In this document: one piece after another, positions 1-8,088 of the stretch
Layout of the letters: each line of letters opens with the position of its first letter
Numbering within the stretch: the first letter of the stretch is position 1
Source: DDH964 sp963806685
GTDB taxonomy: Bacteria; Desulfobacterota; Desulfuromonadia; Desulfuromonadales; DDH964
Direction: 5' to 3'
NCBI GenBank assembly: GCA_963806685.1
Contig: CAWDZB010000006.1
Coordinates: 124,001-188,000 of the forward strand
DNA: 64,000 nt
The notes under the pieces: model-generated
Told to the model about the DNA's origin: nothing
Database searches by the model: none
Seen by the model: the letters and a program-made list of their open reading frames with translations, nothing else
Translations under genes and position numbers: made by a program

Positions 1-42
1 GGCGGCGGCTTCGCGCAGTTCGCGTCTGAGGTTCTCGGCCAT
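1..42 (-). CDS. N-terminus of an unidentified protein (cut by window edge)
   Basis: An ATG at 42 on the minus strand opens a frame beginning MAENLRRELREAAA that runs off the left edge. Only 14 codons are visible, rich in Arg, Glu and Ala as in an N-terminal helix. It would lie immediately downstream of coaBC in the same direction. A family-4 uracil-DNA glycosylase would be one possibility for such an N-terminus in this neighbourhood, but 14 residues cannot establish that. Confidence 0.4.
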   Translation of the reverse strand, partial: MAENLRRELREAAA

Positions 43-109
43 CGTTTCTTTACATCCCGGCGGCGGTCGACTATCCTTTTAACAGCGACCCGCGCATGAG
101 GCCTGTGCC

Positions 110-1018
110 TTGAAGATATGTATGATGACGGCCCTGCTGCTGCTCGCCATTCCCCACTCTGCCTGGGCCTGGGGGGTTGGCGTCCACCTGCAGCTCGGCT
201 CCTATATTCTGGAGAATCTCCAGCTCCTTCCGGCCCAGCTTCAGCAGTTGCTGCTCGCCTGGCCGCAGGATTTCCTTTACGGCTGCATCAGCGCCGACAT
301 CACCCTCGGCAAAAAATTCACCCACTACCTGCAGCACTGCCACTCCTGGCGGATGGGGAGCAGGATCCTCGCCGAAGCCCAGACCGAACCCCACCGCGCC
401 TGCGCCTACGGCTACCTCGCCCACCTGGCGGCTGACACCGTCGCCCACTCCTACTTCGTCCCTTTCAAGATGGTGCGCACCTTCAATACGGTGATGCTCA
501 AACACACCTACTGGGAGATGCGCGCCGAGGCGACCGTCGATCCGAAGGTCTGGCAGGTGGCGCGCAGCGTGGCCCGGAAGCATTACCGCAGCAACGACGC
601 CCTGCTGCGCAGCATCCTGTCGGACACCATATTCTCCTTCTCCACCAACAAGCGGCTGTTCAACTCGCTGTTACTGCTCAGCCGCCTCCAGCAGTGGCAG
701 AAGATGCTGCGCTCCCTCAACACCGGCTCGAAGTGGACGATGCCCGAGGAGTACCTCGACGAGTACCTCGGCCTGGCCCGGGAGGCGGTGGTCAGCGTCC
801 TCTCCGGCCTCGACCAGAGTCCCTACTGGAAGGCCGATCCGACCGGGGAGCGGGCTCTGTATGCGGCCAAGACCATCCGCAAGAATCTCAACCTGCTCTG
901 GATCGACGGCAAACTCCCCGAAGCCGAGGCCAAGGCGATGCTGGCGGAGTTGCGCCCCCGCTTTCGCGCCGGCATCACCTGCCCGGAACAGCTGCTGGAA
1001 CTCCTTTCGGCCCTCTGA
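110..1018 (+). CDS. secreted zinc-dependent phospholipase C-like protein
   Basis: A 302-residue protein with a signal peptide (hydrophobic MMTALLLLAIPHSAWA) and an A-x-A cleavage site that would leave Trp as mature residue 1 (AWA|WGVGVH). Bacterial zinc phospholipases C of the Bacillus cereus type bind zinc through the amino group of Trp1. Further ligand-like residues are the His of WGVGVH, the Asp of CISADITLG, the block H-L-A-A-D-T-V-A-H-S (the H-x3-D-x3-H pattern of the S1/P1-PLC fold) and HTYWE, matching the H-x3-E pair. The start is either TTG 110 (GAGG eight bases upstream) or ATG 122. An upstream ATG at 96 closes after five codons. It is the only plus-strand gene in this part of the window, between a leftward gene and coaBC. 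Substrate unknown; phospholipid or phosphodiester hydrolysis is inferred from the fold only. Confidence 0.62.
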   Translation: MKICMMTALLLLAIPHSAWAWGVGVHLQLGSYILENLQLLPAQLQQLLLAWPQDFLYGCISADITLGKKFTHYLQHCHSWRMGSRILAEAQTEPHRACAYGYLAHLAADTVAHSYFVPFKMVRTFNTVMLKHTYWEMRAEATVDPKVWQVARSVARKHYRSNDALLRSILSDTIFSFSTNKRLFNSLLLLSRLQQWQKMLRSLNTGSKWTMPEEYLDEYLGLAREAVVSVLSGLDQSPYWKADPTGERALYAAKTIRKNLNLLWIDGKLPEAEAKAMLAELRPRFRAGITCPEQLLELLSAL

Positions 1019-1030
1019 CCCTCCCGCCCA

Positions 1031-2228
1031 TCACTTCCCGCGCCGCAGTTCCGCGATCCGCTCCAGGATGGCATGGGCGAGGCGCTCCTTGCTCTGCTGC
1101 GGCAGCGCCTGCTGGCGGCCGTCGCGGTAAATAAGCCGCACGATGTTGGTGTCGACGTCGAACCCGGCCCCGGGCTGGGTGACGTCGTTGGCCACGATCA
1201 GGTCGAGGTTCTTGGCAGTCAGCTTCTTGGTGGCGTTGGCGGCCAGATCATCGGTCTCGGCGGCGAACCCGACCAGCAGCCGCTCCCCCTTGAGCTTGCC
1301 GAGTTCGGCCAGGATGTCGGCATTCGCCACCAACTCCAGGATCAGGTCGGCGCCGTCTTTCTTCACCTTCGACCCGGCACGCCGGGCCGGGCGGTAGTCG
1401 GCCACCGCCGCCGCCTTGACGATGATCGTCGCCTCCTCCAACCGGCCCATGACCACCTGGTGCATCTCGGCGGCGCTGGAGACCTGGAGGGTTTCCACCC
1501 CCGCCGGCGGTGTCAGAGCGGTGGGACCGGATACCAGGATCACCCGGGCACCGCGGGCCCGGGCGGCCCGGGCCAGGGCATAGCCCATCTTCCCCGACGA
1601 ACGGTTGCTCAGGTAGCGCACCGGGTCGAGTTCCTCGCGGGTCGGGCCGGCGGTCACCAGCAACGTTTCTCCGGCAAGATCCTGGGGGACGAGCAGCGCC
1701 AGCGACTCCTCGAAAATCGTCTGCGGGTCGGGTAGCTTCCCCTTCCCTTCCCAGCCGCAGGCGAGAAAACCGCTCGCCGGCTCGGCGAAACGATAGCCAA
1801 ATTGCCTCGAGCTGCTGCTGGTTGCGTTGGTAGATGGGATTTTCCCACATGTTGACGTTCATTGCCGGGGCGAAGAGGACCGGGGCTTTGGTCGCCATCA
1901 GGGTGGTGGTCAACAGATCGTCGGCAATGCCGCAGGCCACCTTGCCGATGAGATTGGCGGTGGCCGGTGCCACCACGCAAAGGTCAGCGCGGTCGGCCAG
2001 GGAGATGTGGCCGATCTCCTGCTCCTGGATAAGGTTGAAGAGGTCGCCGTGCACCGGGTTTCCCGAAAGCGTCTGGAAGGTCAGCGGGGTGACGAACTCC
2101 TGGGCGGCGCGGGTCATGACGACGTGCACAGCGGCGCCGGCCTTGACGTAGAGGCGCAGCAGCTCCGCTGCCTTGTAGACCGCGATGCCACCGGTGACGC
2201 CGAGAATGATGGTCTTATCCTGGAACAT
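1031..2228 (-). CDS. coaBC: bifunctional phosphopantothenoylcysteine decarboxylase/synthase, frameshifted
   Basis: Coenzyme A biosynthesis: the N-terminal CoaC flavoprotein decarboxylates 4'-phosphopantothenoylcysteine that the C-terminal CoaB domain makes from CTP, phosphopantothenate and cysteine. The N-terminal half (from ATG 2228, MFQDKTIILGVTGGIAVYKA) has GVTGGIA and the CoaC PAMNVNMW active-site segment. The C-terminal half has LVTAGPTREELDPVRYLSN, the CoaB dinucleotide-binding start, and AAVADYRP. The two halves lie in different frames: around 1797-1805 the series QQQLEA(+1 base)FGYRFAEP restores continuity, giving about 398 residues, normal for CoaBC. One extra A in the coding strand explains it. 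A TTG at 1663 could restart CoaB alone. CoaBC is normally essential, so an indel error is more likely than a dead gene. Confidence 0.88.
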
Positions 2229-2338
2229 GGGAGCCCCCGTTGTGTAAGATCGTGCCGGCCGCAAGCGCATAAGTGCGGCCCCCGTTGCTGCGATTCTACC
2301 CTATTTCGTCTTCCCGGGCATGGCCGAGTCCCGGCGAT

Positions 2339-2956
2339 TCACAGAAACGGGTTCTGCCGCTTTTCCCGGCCGAGGTCGGTGTCGGGGCCGTGGCCGGGGT
2401 GGACGATGGTTTCCTCCGGCAGCGGCAGGAGCTTTTCGTGAATCAGGGCGATCAGCTGCCGGTGGCTGCCGCCGGGCAGATCGGTGCGCCCTACGGAGCC
2501 GGCGAAGAGGGTATCGCCGACGAACAGGTGACCCTCGCCGTAGAGACAGATGCCGCCGGGGGAATGCCCGGGGGTATGCAGGACCTGCAGCCGCACGCTA
2601 CCGACGGCCACCTCGTCCCCCTCTTCCAGCAGCCGGTCCGGCTCCGGCGAGGGCTCCGCGGAAAGCCCGTAGATGGCCGCGTGCTGGCTGGCATTACGCA
2701 ACAGGGGCAGGTCGCCGGCGTGGCACAGCAATCGTGCCCCGGTCTGTTCGACCAGGAACCGGTTGGCACCAATGTGGTCGAAGTGGCCGTGGGTGTTGAC
2801 AATAGTCTGGAGGATGAGGTCGGCGGCCTGGACGGCGGCGAGAATACGCTCGCCGTCTGCGCCGGGATCAATGACCAGTGCCTGGCGGGTCGTCTCGCAG
2901 CCGACCAGGTAGCAGTTGACCTGCAGCGGGCCGACGACAACGGTGCTGACCAGCAT
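2339..2956 (-). CDS. MBL-fold metallohydrolase (hydroxyacylglutathione hydrolase/GloB-like)
   Basis: A 205-residue single-domain metallo-beta-lactamase fold. The metal motif is THGHFDHIG (H-x-H-x-D-H), followed by LHTPGHSPGG (third metal His), VGDTLF (bridging Asp) and a C-terminal HPGHGPDT. This is the small GloB/YcbL-type lineage. The substrate is probably a glutathione or other thioester, but this is not determined by the motifs. I place the start at ATG 2956, with GGAG about eight bases upstream; the longer frame to 2992 overlaps the preceding gene. It starts four bases after the stop of the HD-domain gene and is probably co-transcribed with it. Confidence 0.85.
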   Translation of the reverse strand: MLVSTVVVGPLQVNCYLVGCETTRQALVIDPGADGERILAAVQAADLILQTIVNTHGHFDHIGANRFLVEQTGARLLCHAGDLPLLRNASQHAAIYGLSAEPSPEPDRLLEEGDEVAVGSVRLQVLHTPGHSPGGICLYGEGHLFVGDTLFAGSVGRTDLPGGSHRQLIALIHEKLLPLPEETIVHPGHGPDTDLGREKRQNPFL

Positions 2957-2960
2957 CAGT

Positions 2961-4103
2961 TCACTCCTTCCCCTCGTCTTCTTCGGCAGCAAAGAGGTCC
3001 AGACTTTTCCCCTTGAGCTGTTCGCCGAGAGTGGTGCCGAAACGCCGCTGGCGGTCGGCGGATGCCGGCCGCTCCGCTTGCCGGCGCGGCGGCGCGGGCG
3101 CAGCGGTCGGGGGCGCGGACTCCGCCGGTGGGAGCGGCGGACGCTGCCGGGAGGCCTCGCTCCCCTTGAAGAAGTAGCGGTCGTAGAGGCGGTGGTAGCT
3201 GGTCCAGGACGAGTCGCTCTCCGGTTCCCGCTCGATGTGGGTGCGTACCCCGTTGATCTTGGAGTCGAGATCGTCGATAAAGTTGAGGATTACCGCCTCG
3301 AGGGTCTTGGGGCGCTTCGGCGAGCCGTATTCATACTGGCCATGGTGGGAAAGGAGCAGGTGCTTAAGGAGGGTCGCCAGCGGCCGCGGGAAATCGGGGA
3401 GACGCCGCAGCCGTTCCTCGATCATCTCGACGCCGATGACGATATGGCCAAGGAGCTTGCCGTCGTCGGTATAGTTAAAGCTGCGCAGGTAGCTGAGTTC
3501 GGCGACCTTGCCGACATCGTGGAGGAGCGCCCCGGTCACCAGCAGGTCGTGATTGAGGCCGGGGTAGCGGCGGCAGACGTCGTCGGCCAGGCCGGCGACC
3601 GCCAGCGAGTGTTCGAGCAGACCGCCGATGTAGACATGATGCATCGCCTTGGCCGCCGGCGCGGTAGCGTAGCGCTGCAGGAACTCGGGATCGGCGAGGA
3701 ACGCCTCGAGCAGGGCACGCAGGTGTCCGTCCTCGATCGCGGCGACCCTAGAATGCAGTTCGGAGAGCATCTCGGCCGGGTCGCGGGGCGCGACGGGGAG
3801 AAAATCGGCAAGCTCCACGGCGTTCTCCGGCAGACGTTCCAGTTCCTGGATGACGATCTGCATCTTGCCCATGTAGACGCTCGCTTTTCCCTTGACCAGC
3901 AAAAAATCGTCCCGGTCGAAGAGGCCGTTCCATTCGTCGACCCGGTCCCAGACCCGCCCCTCTACCTCACCGCTGCGGTCAATCAGCTTGAGGGTCATGT
4001 AGGGCTTGCCGTTTTTGGCCATGGCCATGATCTTGTCGCGTACCAGAAACGGGCTTTCCACCCAGTCCCGTTCGCGGATCTGCTCGACGAACACCTTTTT
4101 CAC
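2961..4103 (-). CDS. OB-fold/HD-domain nuclease-like protein (YhaM-type 3'-5' exoribonuclease family)
   Basis: 380 residues from a GTG at 4103 with AGGAG just upstream. Residues 1-100 form an OB-fold nucleic-acid-binding domain (KPYMTLKLIDRSGEVEGRVW). Residues about 150-300 form an HD phosphohydrolase with GGLLEHSLAVA, LLHDVGK, and later HHGQYEYGSPKRPKTLEA. The C-terminus is a Pro/Ala/Arg-rich tail, probably disordered. YhaM of Bacillus is a 3'-5' exoribonuclease with this order of domains, and the alignable core suggests the same chemistry here. The GTG overlaps the TGA of the FAD-dehydrogenase gene (GTGA), indicating translational coupling. Confidence 0.82.
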   Translation of the reverse strand: MKKVFVEQIRERDWVESPFLVRDKIMAMAKNGKPYMTLKLIDRSGEVEGRVWDRVDEWNGLFDRDDFLLVKGKASVYMGKMQIVIQELERLPENAVELADFLPVAPRDPAEMLSELHSRVAAIEDGHLRALLEAFLADPEFLQRYATAPAAKAMHHVYIGGLLEHSLAVAGLADDVCRRYPGLNHDLLVTGALLHDVGKVAELSYLRSFNYTDDGKLLGHIVIGVEMIEERLRRLPDFPRPLATLLKHLLLSHHGQYEYGSPKRPKTLEAVILNFIDDLDSKINGVRTHIEREPESDSSWTSYHRLYDRYFFKGSEASRQRPPLPPAESAPPTAAPAPPRRQAERPASADRQRRFGTTLGEQLKGKSLDLFAAEEDEGKE

Positions 4104-5701
4104 ACCAAACTCCTGTTGTTAACGCGTTGAATGATGGTTTCGGCGACCCCGAGGCCGTCAAGGGCGGCGCTCATGATGCCGCCGGCATAGCCGGCCCCTT
4201 CCCCTGCAGGATAAAGTCCTGGGTGGGAGGGCGATTCTCCCCTCTCGTCGCGAAGAATGCGTAGCGGCGCCGAGGTGCGGGTTTCCACCCCGACCAGGGT
4301 CGCCTCGGCGGAGATGAAGCCGCGCATGCGCCGCTCGAAGTGCGGCAGCGCCCGGCGCAGCCCCTGGCTGACGGCGCCAGGCAGGACCCGGTCGAGCTCC
4401 ACCTCCCTAATCCCCGGCCGGCAGCTGCTGCGCAACGGGCCGGAGCCGCGACCGAGAAAGGCGAGCAGGTTCTGGGCCGGGGCCCGGTAGTCGCCGCCGG
4501 CGGCGGCAAAGGCCTGCCGTTCCCAGTGCTGCTGGAAGCGCACCCCGGCCAGCGAATCGTCAGCGCCGAAATCGGCCGCGCCGACGCTGACCACCAGGGC
4601 GCTGTTGGACCATTCCCCGGCGCGCCCCAGGTAGCTCATGCCGTTGACCACCACACTGCCGGTCTCGGAGGAGGCGATCACCACCTCGCCGCCGGGACAC
4701 ATGCAAAAAGAGTAGACTCCCCGCCCGCTCTCCGGGTCATTCCAGGCCAGGGCATACTCGGCAGCCGGCAGCAGCGGGTGGGATGCCATCCCGTACTGGA
4801 TGCTGTTGATCAGCGTCGCGGGATGCTCAACGCGCAGGCCGACCGCAAAGGACTTGCTCTGCAGGGCCACCCCGGCGGTATGCAGCATCCGGTAGGTGTC
4901 CCGGGCGCTGTGCCCGGGGGCTAGCACCAGGCTGTCGCAGGGGAGTTCCTCGCCGCCGGCGAGGCGCCCGCCGATCACCCGTCCGTTCGCGGTGATCAGC
5001 TCCTCCAGGCGAGACTGGAAGCGCAGTTCGACCCCTGCCTCCAGCAGATCGTTGCGAAAATTGACCAGCACCAGGCGCAGCCGGTCGGTGCCGACATGGG
5101 GCTTGGCCGCGGTGAGGATCGTCCGCGGGGCTCCGCACTCGACCAGGGTTTCCAGCACCAGCCGGGTCCAGGGGTGGTTGATGCGGGTGGTCAGCTTGCC
5201 GTCGGAGAAGGCCCCGGCCCCTCCTTCCCCGAACTGGACGTTGCTCTCCTCGTCGAGGCGGCCTTCCCGCCAGAAGACCCCCACGTCCCGCGCCCGCTGT
5301 TCCACCGGCTGCCCCCGTTCAAGCAGGGTCACCCGGCAACCCGCCGCCGCCAGCCGGCGGGCGGCGAAGAATCCGGACGGGCCCATGCCGACGACCAGCA
5401 CCCGGTGTTCCTCGCGGATTCGCGTCAGGGTTGGCAGCGGGGTTTCCACCACCTCCTCGAGGCGCCGGTTGGCGGCCACCGCCGCCAGCACTTGCGGCGA
5501 ACGCGGCAGGCTGAATTCGACGGTAAAGACCCGTACCAGCCGCTGCTTGTTGCGAGCATCGAGCCCTTCGCGAACGATCTGCAGATCGGTCAGCAGGCCT
5601 CCCGTGATTCCGAGAACCGCCGCCACCCGTTCTTCCAGCAGGGCAGGATCATCATGAAGGCCGAGAGTGACCTCCCGCAGCCGCAGGCGCATCAGGTTCA
5701 T
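4100..5701 (-). CDS. NAD(P)/FAD-dependent dehydrogenase-like flavoprotein
   Basis: 533 residues counted from ATG 5701 (MNLMRLRLREVTLG). An N-terminal region of about 100 residues precedes a Rossmann dinucleotide-binding site, VLVVGMGPSGFFAARRLA, then ERG. Family-specific blocks include NVQFGEGGAGAFSDGKLTTR, FCMCPGGEVV, and the C-terminal GLYPAGEGAGYAGGIMSAA, which closes the FAD site. This is the COG2509 family, widespread in anaerobes; its physiological substrate is not known. A longer open frame to 5797 overlaps the kinase gene and is poorly supported. The gene is the first of the 5.7-2.3 kb leftward run and overlaps the HD-domain gene by four bases. Confidence 0.83.
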   Translation of the reverse strand: MNLMRLRLREVTLGLHDDPALLEERVAAVLGITGGLLTDLQIVREGLDARNKQRLVRVFTVEFSLPRSPQVLAAVAANRRLEEVVETPLPTLTRIREEHRVLVVGMGPSGFFAARRLAAAGCRVTLLERGQPVEQRARDVGVFWREGRLDEESNVQFGEGGAGAFSDGKLTTRINHPWTRLVLETLVECGAPRTILTAAKPHVGTDRLRLVLVNFRNDLLEAGVELRFQSRLEELITANGRVIGGRLAGGEELPCDSLVLAPGHSARDTYRMLHTAGVALQSKSFAVGLRVEHPATLINSIQYGMASHPLLPAAEYALAWNDPESGRGVYSFCMCPGGEVVIASSETGSVVVNGMSYLGRAGEWSNSALVVSVGAADFGADDSLAGVRFQQHWERQAFAAAGGDYRAPAQNLLAFLGRGSGPLRSSCRPGIREVELDRVLPGAVSQGLRRALPHFERRMRGFISAEATLVGVETRTSAPLRILRDERGESPSHPGLYPAGEGAGYAGGIMSAALDGLGVAETIIQRVNNRSLV

Positions 5702-5738
5702 GTCGACCCCGGTGCCGCTGGGCCGGAGTCCCGTCCGC

Positions 5739-6929
5739 TCATCCCATTTTCCCTTCCACCGATTTGATCGGCAACTGGATATGGAAGCGGGTTCCATTCC
5801 CCGGGGTGCTGTCGACGGAGATGCTGCCGTGGTAGTTCTTGATGATCCGCAACGCCACGGACAGGCCGAAGCCGGTCCCCCGCGGCTTGGTGGTGAAAAA
5901 GGGATCGAAGATCTTGTTCAGGTTTTCCTCGGGAATGCCGCCGCCGCTGTCGGAAACGACGATGTGAATAGCTTGCTCGTCGTGGTAAAGGCGGACGCCG
6001 AGTTCGCCACCCTGCGGCATCTCGAACAGCGCATTGGTAAACAGGTTGGTAAAAATCTGTTCGATTTCGGTGGCATCGGCTTGCAGGGACGGCGGGCTGG
6101 TGACGAACTGGCGGTCGACGCTCACCCCTTGGGAGGAGCACTGCGCCGCGATACCGGCCAGGACCCGGTCGATCACCTCGGGCAGGAAGACGGTCTGCAG
6201 CTCGAATCGCGGCCGCTTGCTGGCGGCCAGCAGTTTGACCAGCAGGTCATCGATGCGGTCTACCTCCTTGAGAATGCGATCGACGTACCCCGCCATCTCT
6301 TCCCCTTCCTTGAAGTTGGAGCGCAGGATCTGGGCGAAGAGGCTGATGGAGTTCAGGGGGTTGCGGATCTCATGGGCCATGCCGGCGGAAAGATGGCCGA
6401 GGGAGGCGAGCTTTTCCACCTGGAGAATCTCCCGGTTGGCCTTTTCCAGCTCCAGGGTCTTCTCCTCCACCCGACGCTCGAGTTCCTGGTTCCAGACCTC
6501 GATCTCCCGGAGCAGACGTTCCCGCTCCTGCACCAGTTCCCGGTTGTGCAACTCGATGCGACGCAGGCGCAGAACGTTTTCGATGCGGTCGACGAGGTCC
6601 TGGTTGTTGAAGGGTTTGAGGATGTAGTCGGAGGCTCCGGCCTTCATCAGCTCGACGGCGATCTCCTCGCTTCCCTTGCCGGTGAACATGATGACGTAGG
6701 TTTCCGGATATTGCTGGCGGATCTGCTTTAGAGCGGTCAAGCCGTCCATCACCGGCATCATATAGTCGAGAAGGACCAGGGCCGGGCGTTCGGTAGCAAC
6801 CAGTTGCAGCCCATCCTCGCCGCTCTCGGCGGTCAGGGCCTCGTAGCCACGACTGCGCAGAATCATCGAGGTCAGTTCGAGGATGATCCGCTCATCATCG
6901 ACCACCAGGATGCGCTCTTTATTGGGCAT
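5739..6929 (-). CDS. hybrid sensor: receiver domain followed by histidine kinase
   Basis: 396 residues, soluble, with no transmembrane segment. Residues 1-125 are a receiver domain with the phospho-acceptor Asp in LVLLDYMMPVMDG and the conserved Lys in YILKPF. A coiled-coil linker of about 40 residues (ELERRVEEKTLELEKANREI) leads to a HisKA domain with the H-box AHEIRNPLNS, then an HATPase with the N-box FTNLFTNAL and G-boxes DSGGGIP and GTGFGLSV. A receiver in front of a kinase is typical of cytoplasmic relay proteins that take phosphate from another kinase. ATG 6929 is preceded by GGGAG. No cognate output regulator is directly attached; the single-domain receiver at 7586-8020 is the nearest candidate. 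Confidence 0.9.
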   Translation of the reverse strand: MPNKERILVVDDERIILELTSMILRSRGYEALTAESGEDGLQLVATERPALVLLDYMMPVMDGLTALKQIRQQYPETYVIMFTGKGSEEIAVELMKAGASDYILKPFNNQDLVDRIENVLRLRRIELHNRELVQERERLLREIEVWNQELERRVEEKTLELEKANREILQVEKLASLGHLSAGMAHEIRNPLNSISLFAQILRSNFKEGEEMAGYVDRILKEVDRIDDLLVKLLAASKRPRFELQTVFLPEVIDRVLAGIAAQCSSQGVSVDRQFVTSPPSLQADATEIEQIFTNLFTNALFEMPQGGELGVRLYHDEQAIHIVVSDSGGGIPEENLNKIFDPFFTTKPRGTGFGLSVALRIIKNYHGSISVDSTPGNGTRFHIQLPIKSVEGKMG

Positions 6930-7050
6930 GCCTACTCCCGGGAAAAGCCGATCAGGACTTAAATGGCCTGCTGCCGGATGGGAAAACGCAAGGTAGGATA
7001 ACTTCTGGCCGCGGGTTTGACAAGGGCAAAGCCGTCACCCGGGCGGCCTG

Positions 7051-7085
7051 CAAAAAAGGAGGGTGGCCCGCCTTGGCCACCCTCC
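7051..7085 (-). terminator. Rho-independent terminator of the uspA-like gene
   Basis: Arms GGAGGGTGGCC (7058-7068) and GGCCACCCTCC (7075-7085) form an 11-bp perfect stem with a six-base loop. On the minus strand the stem is followed by a T6 run (plus-strand AAAAAA just before 7058). It lies about 30 bases past the stop codon at 7116. Confidence 0.9.
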
Positions 7086-7115
7086 CCCATGTCACTACTT
7101 CCAGGTTGGAAAGGT

Positions 7116-7565
7116 CTAGCCTTCCGCTACCCGGATGGTCATCACCGGGATCGGCGATTTGCGGACCACCTTTTCGGCCGTGCTGCCGAACAGGACATGG
7201 TCGAGGCCGGTTCGGCCATGGGTCCCCATGACGATGAGGTCGGCCCCTTCGGCAACGGCCTTCTTGATCACCTCGTCATAGGGAATCCCCGGGACGATGA
7301 AACTCTCGTAGTTGTCGTAATCACGGATATGGGTGCGGCAGAACTTCTCCATCATCTTCTGCGCCCCCTCCTCGATTTCCTCTTCGAGCTTGTCGAAAGA
7401 GATGTGGGGGACGTAGAAACCGCGCAGGTCGACCGGCTCGTTGATGACATGGAGGACCAGCAGGCGGGCGTTGAACTTTCGCGCCAGGGTCAGAGCCCGA
7501 CCGAATGCATAATCGGAGCTCTCGGAGAAGTCGGTGGCAAACAGGATGGTCTTGAAGTCGTTCAT
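7116..7565 (-). CDS. universal stress protein, UspA family
   Basis: 149 residues from ATG 7565 (MNDFKTILFATDFSE), preceded by GGGAGC. It is a single Usp domain with the C-terminal nucleotide-binding signature G-T-H-G-R-T-G (MGTHGRTGLDHVLFGSTAE), the ATP-binding type. Usp proteins bind ATP and act in stress survival, but the specific role here is unknown. It follows a response-regulator gene after 20 bases and ends at a strong terminator, so it is the last gene of a short leftward unit. Confidence 0.93.
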   Translation of the reverse strand: MNDFKTILFATDFSESSDYAFGRALTLARKFNARLLVLHVINEPVDLRGFYVPHISFDKLEEEIEEGAQKMMEKFCRTHIRDYDNYESFIVPGIPYDEVIKKAVAEGADLIVMGTHGRTGLDHVLFGSTAEKVVRKSPIPVMTIRVAEG

Positions 7566-7585
7566 GGCTGCTCCCAGAAACAGAA

Positions 7586-8020
7586 TCAAAGTTGCGGCGT
7601 CGCCTTTCGGGCGTCTCCGACGATCTTGTTCATAACCGACTTCAACTCTTCGAGTTTGACCGGTTTGTGAATATATTCGAAGGCTCCGAGGTTCATGGCC
7701 TCGAGATACGATTCGACCCCCCCGTAGGCGGTGATCATGATCACATGGGTACTGGGATGGTTGCGGTGCAGTTCGCGCAGAAAGGCCAGGCCGTCCATCT
7801 CCGGCATGTTGATGTCACTGATGACCAGATGGACCTTCTCCCGCCCCAGAAACTGCAACGCCTCATAACCGTTGGCGACACTGCTGACCTCATACCCCTC
7901 CTGGGTAAGCAGCTTGCTGAGGCCGATGCGGGCGTTTTCTTCGTCGTCGACAATAAGAATTTTGCGGATTTTGCGGCCCAAGGTCCTGCTCCCGGAAAGG
8001 TTCGCAGGGAATTCTACCAT
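7586..8020 (-). CDS. single-domain response regulator (CheY-like)
   Basis: About 144 residues and only a receiver domain: acidic pair VDDEEN, phospho-acceptor Asp in VISDINMPEMDG, Thr in MITAYGG, Lys in YIHKPVKLEEL. The short C-terminal extension has no DNA-binding motif, so output must be by protein contact. ATG 8020 is chosen; a TTG at 8038 in frame gives six extra residues. It is followed at once by the UspA gene. Confidence 0.9.
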   Translation of the reverse strand: MVEFPANLSGSRTLGRKIRKILIVDDEENARIGLSKLLTQEGYEVSSVANGYEALQFLGREKVHLVISDINMPEMDGLAFLRELHRNHPSTHVIMITAYGGVESYLEAMNLGAFEYIHKPVKLEELKSVMNKIVGDARKATPQL

Positions 8021-8040
8021 CAAGTCAATCCCTGTCAAGC

Positions 8041-8088
8041 CGCCGCAGTATCATAAAAAATCGTTTTTTTATTAATTTTTTCGGATAG
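8041..8088 (-). promoter_or_regulatory. AT-rich gap with possible promoter for the response regulator/usp unit
   Basis: This 48-base stretch is far richer in A/T than its surroundings. On the minus strand a TATGAT (8050-8055) lies about 30 bases upstream of ATG 8020, preceded by A/T tracts that could serve as an UP element. No clear -35 hexamer is visible, so this is suggestive only. Confidence 0.3.

Noticed and set aside
110..1134. Other plus-strand frames within 118-1134
   Set aside because: They show Pro/Arg/Ser-rich shadow composition over the phospholipase-like gene and have no domain signature.
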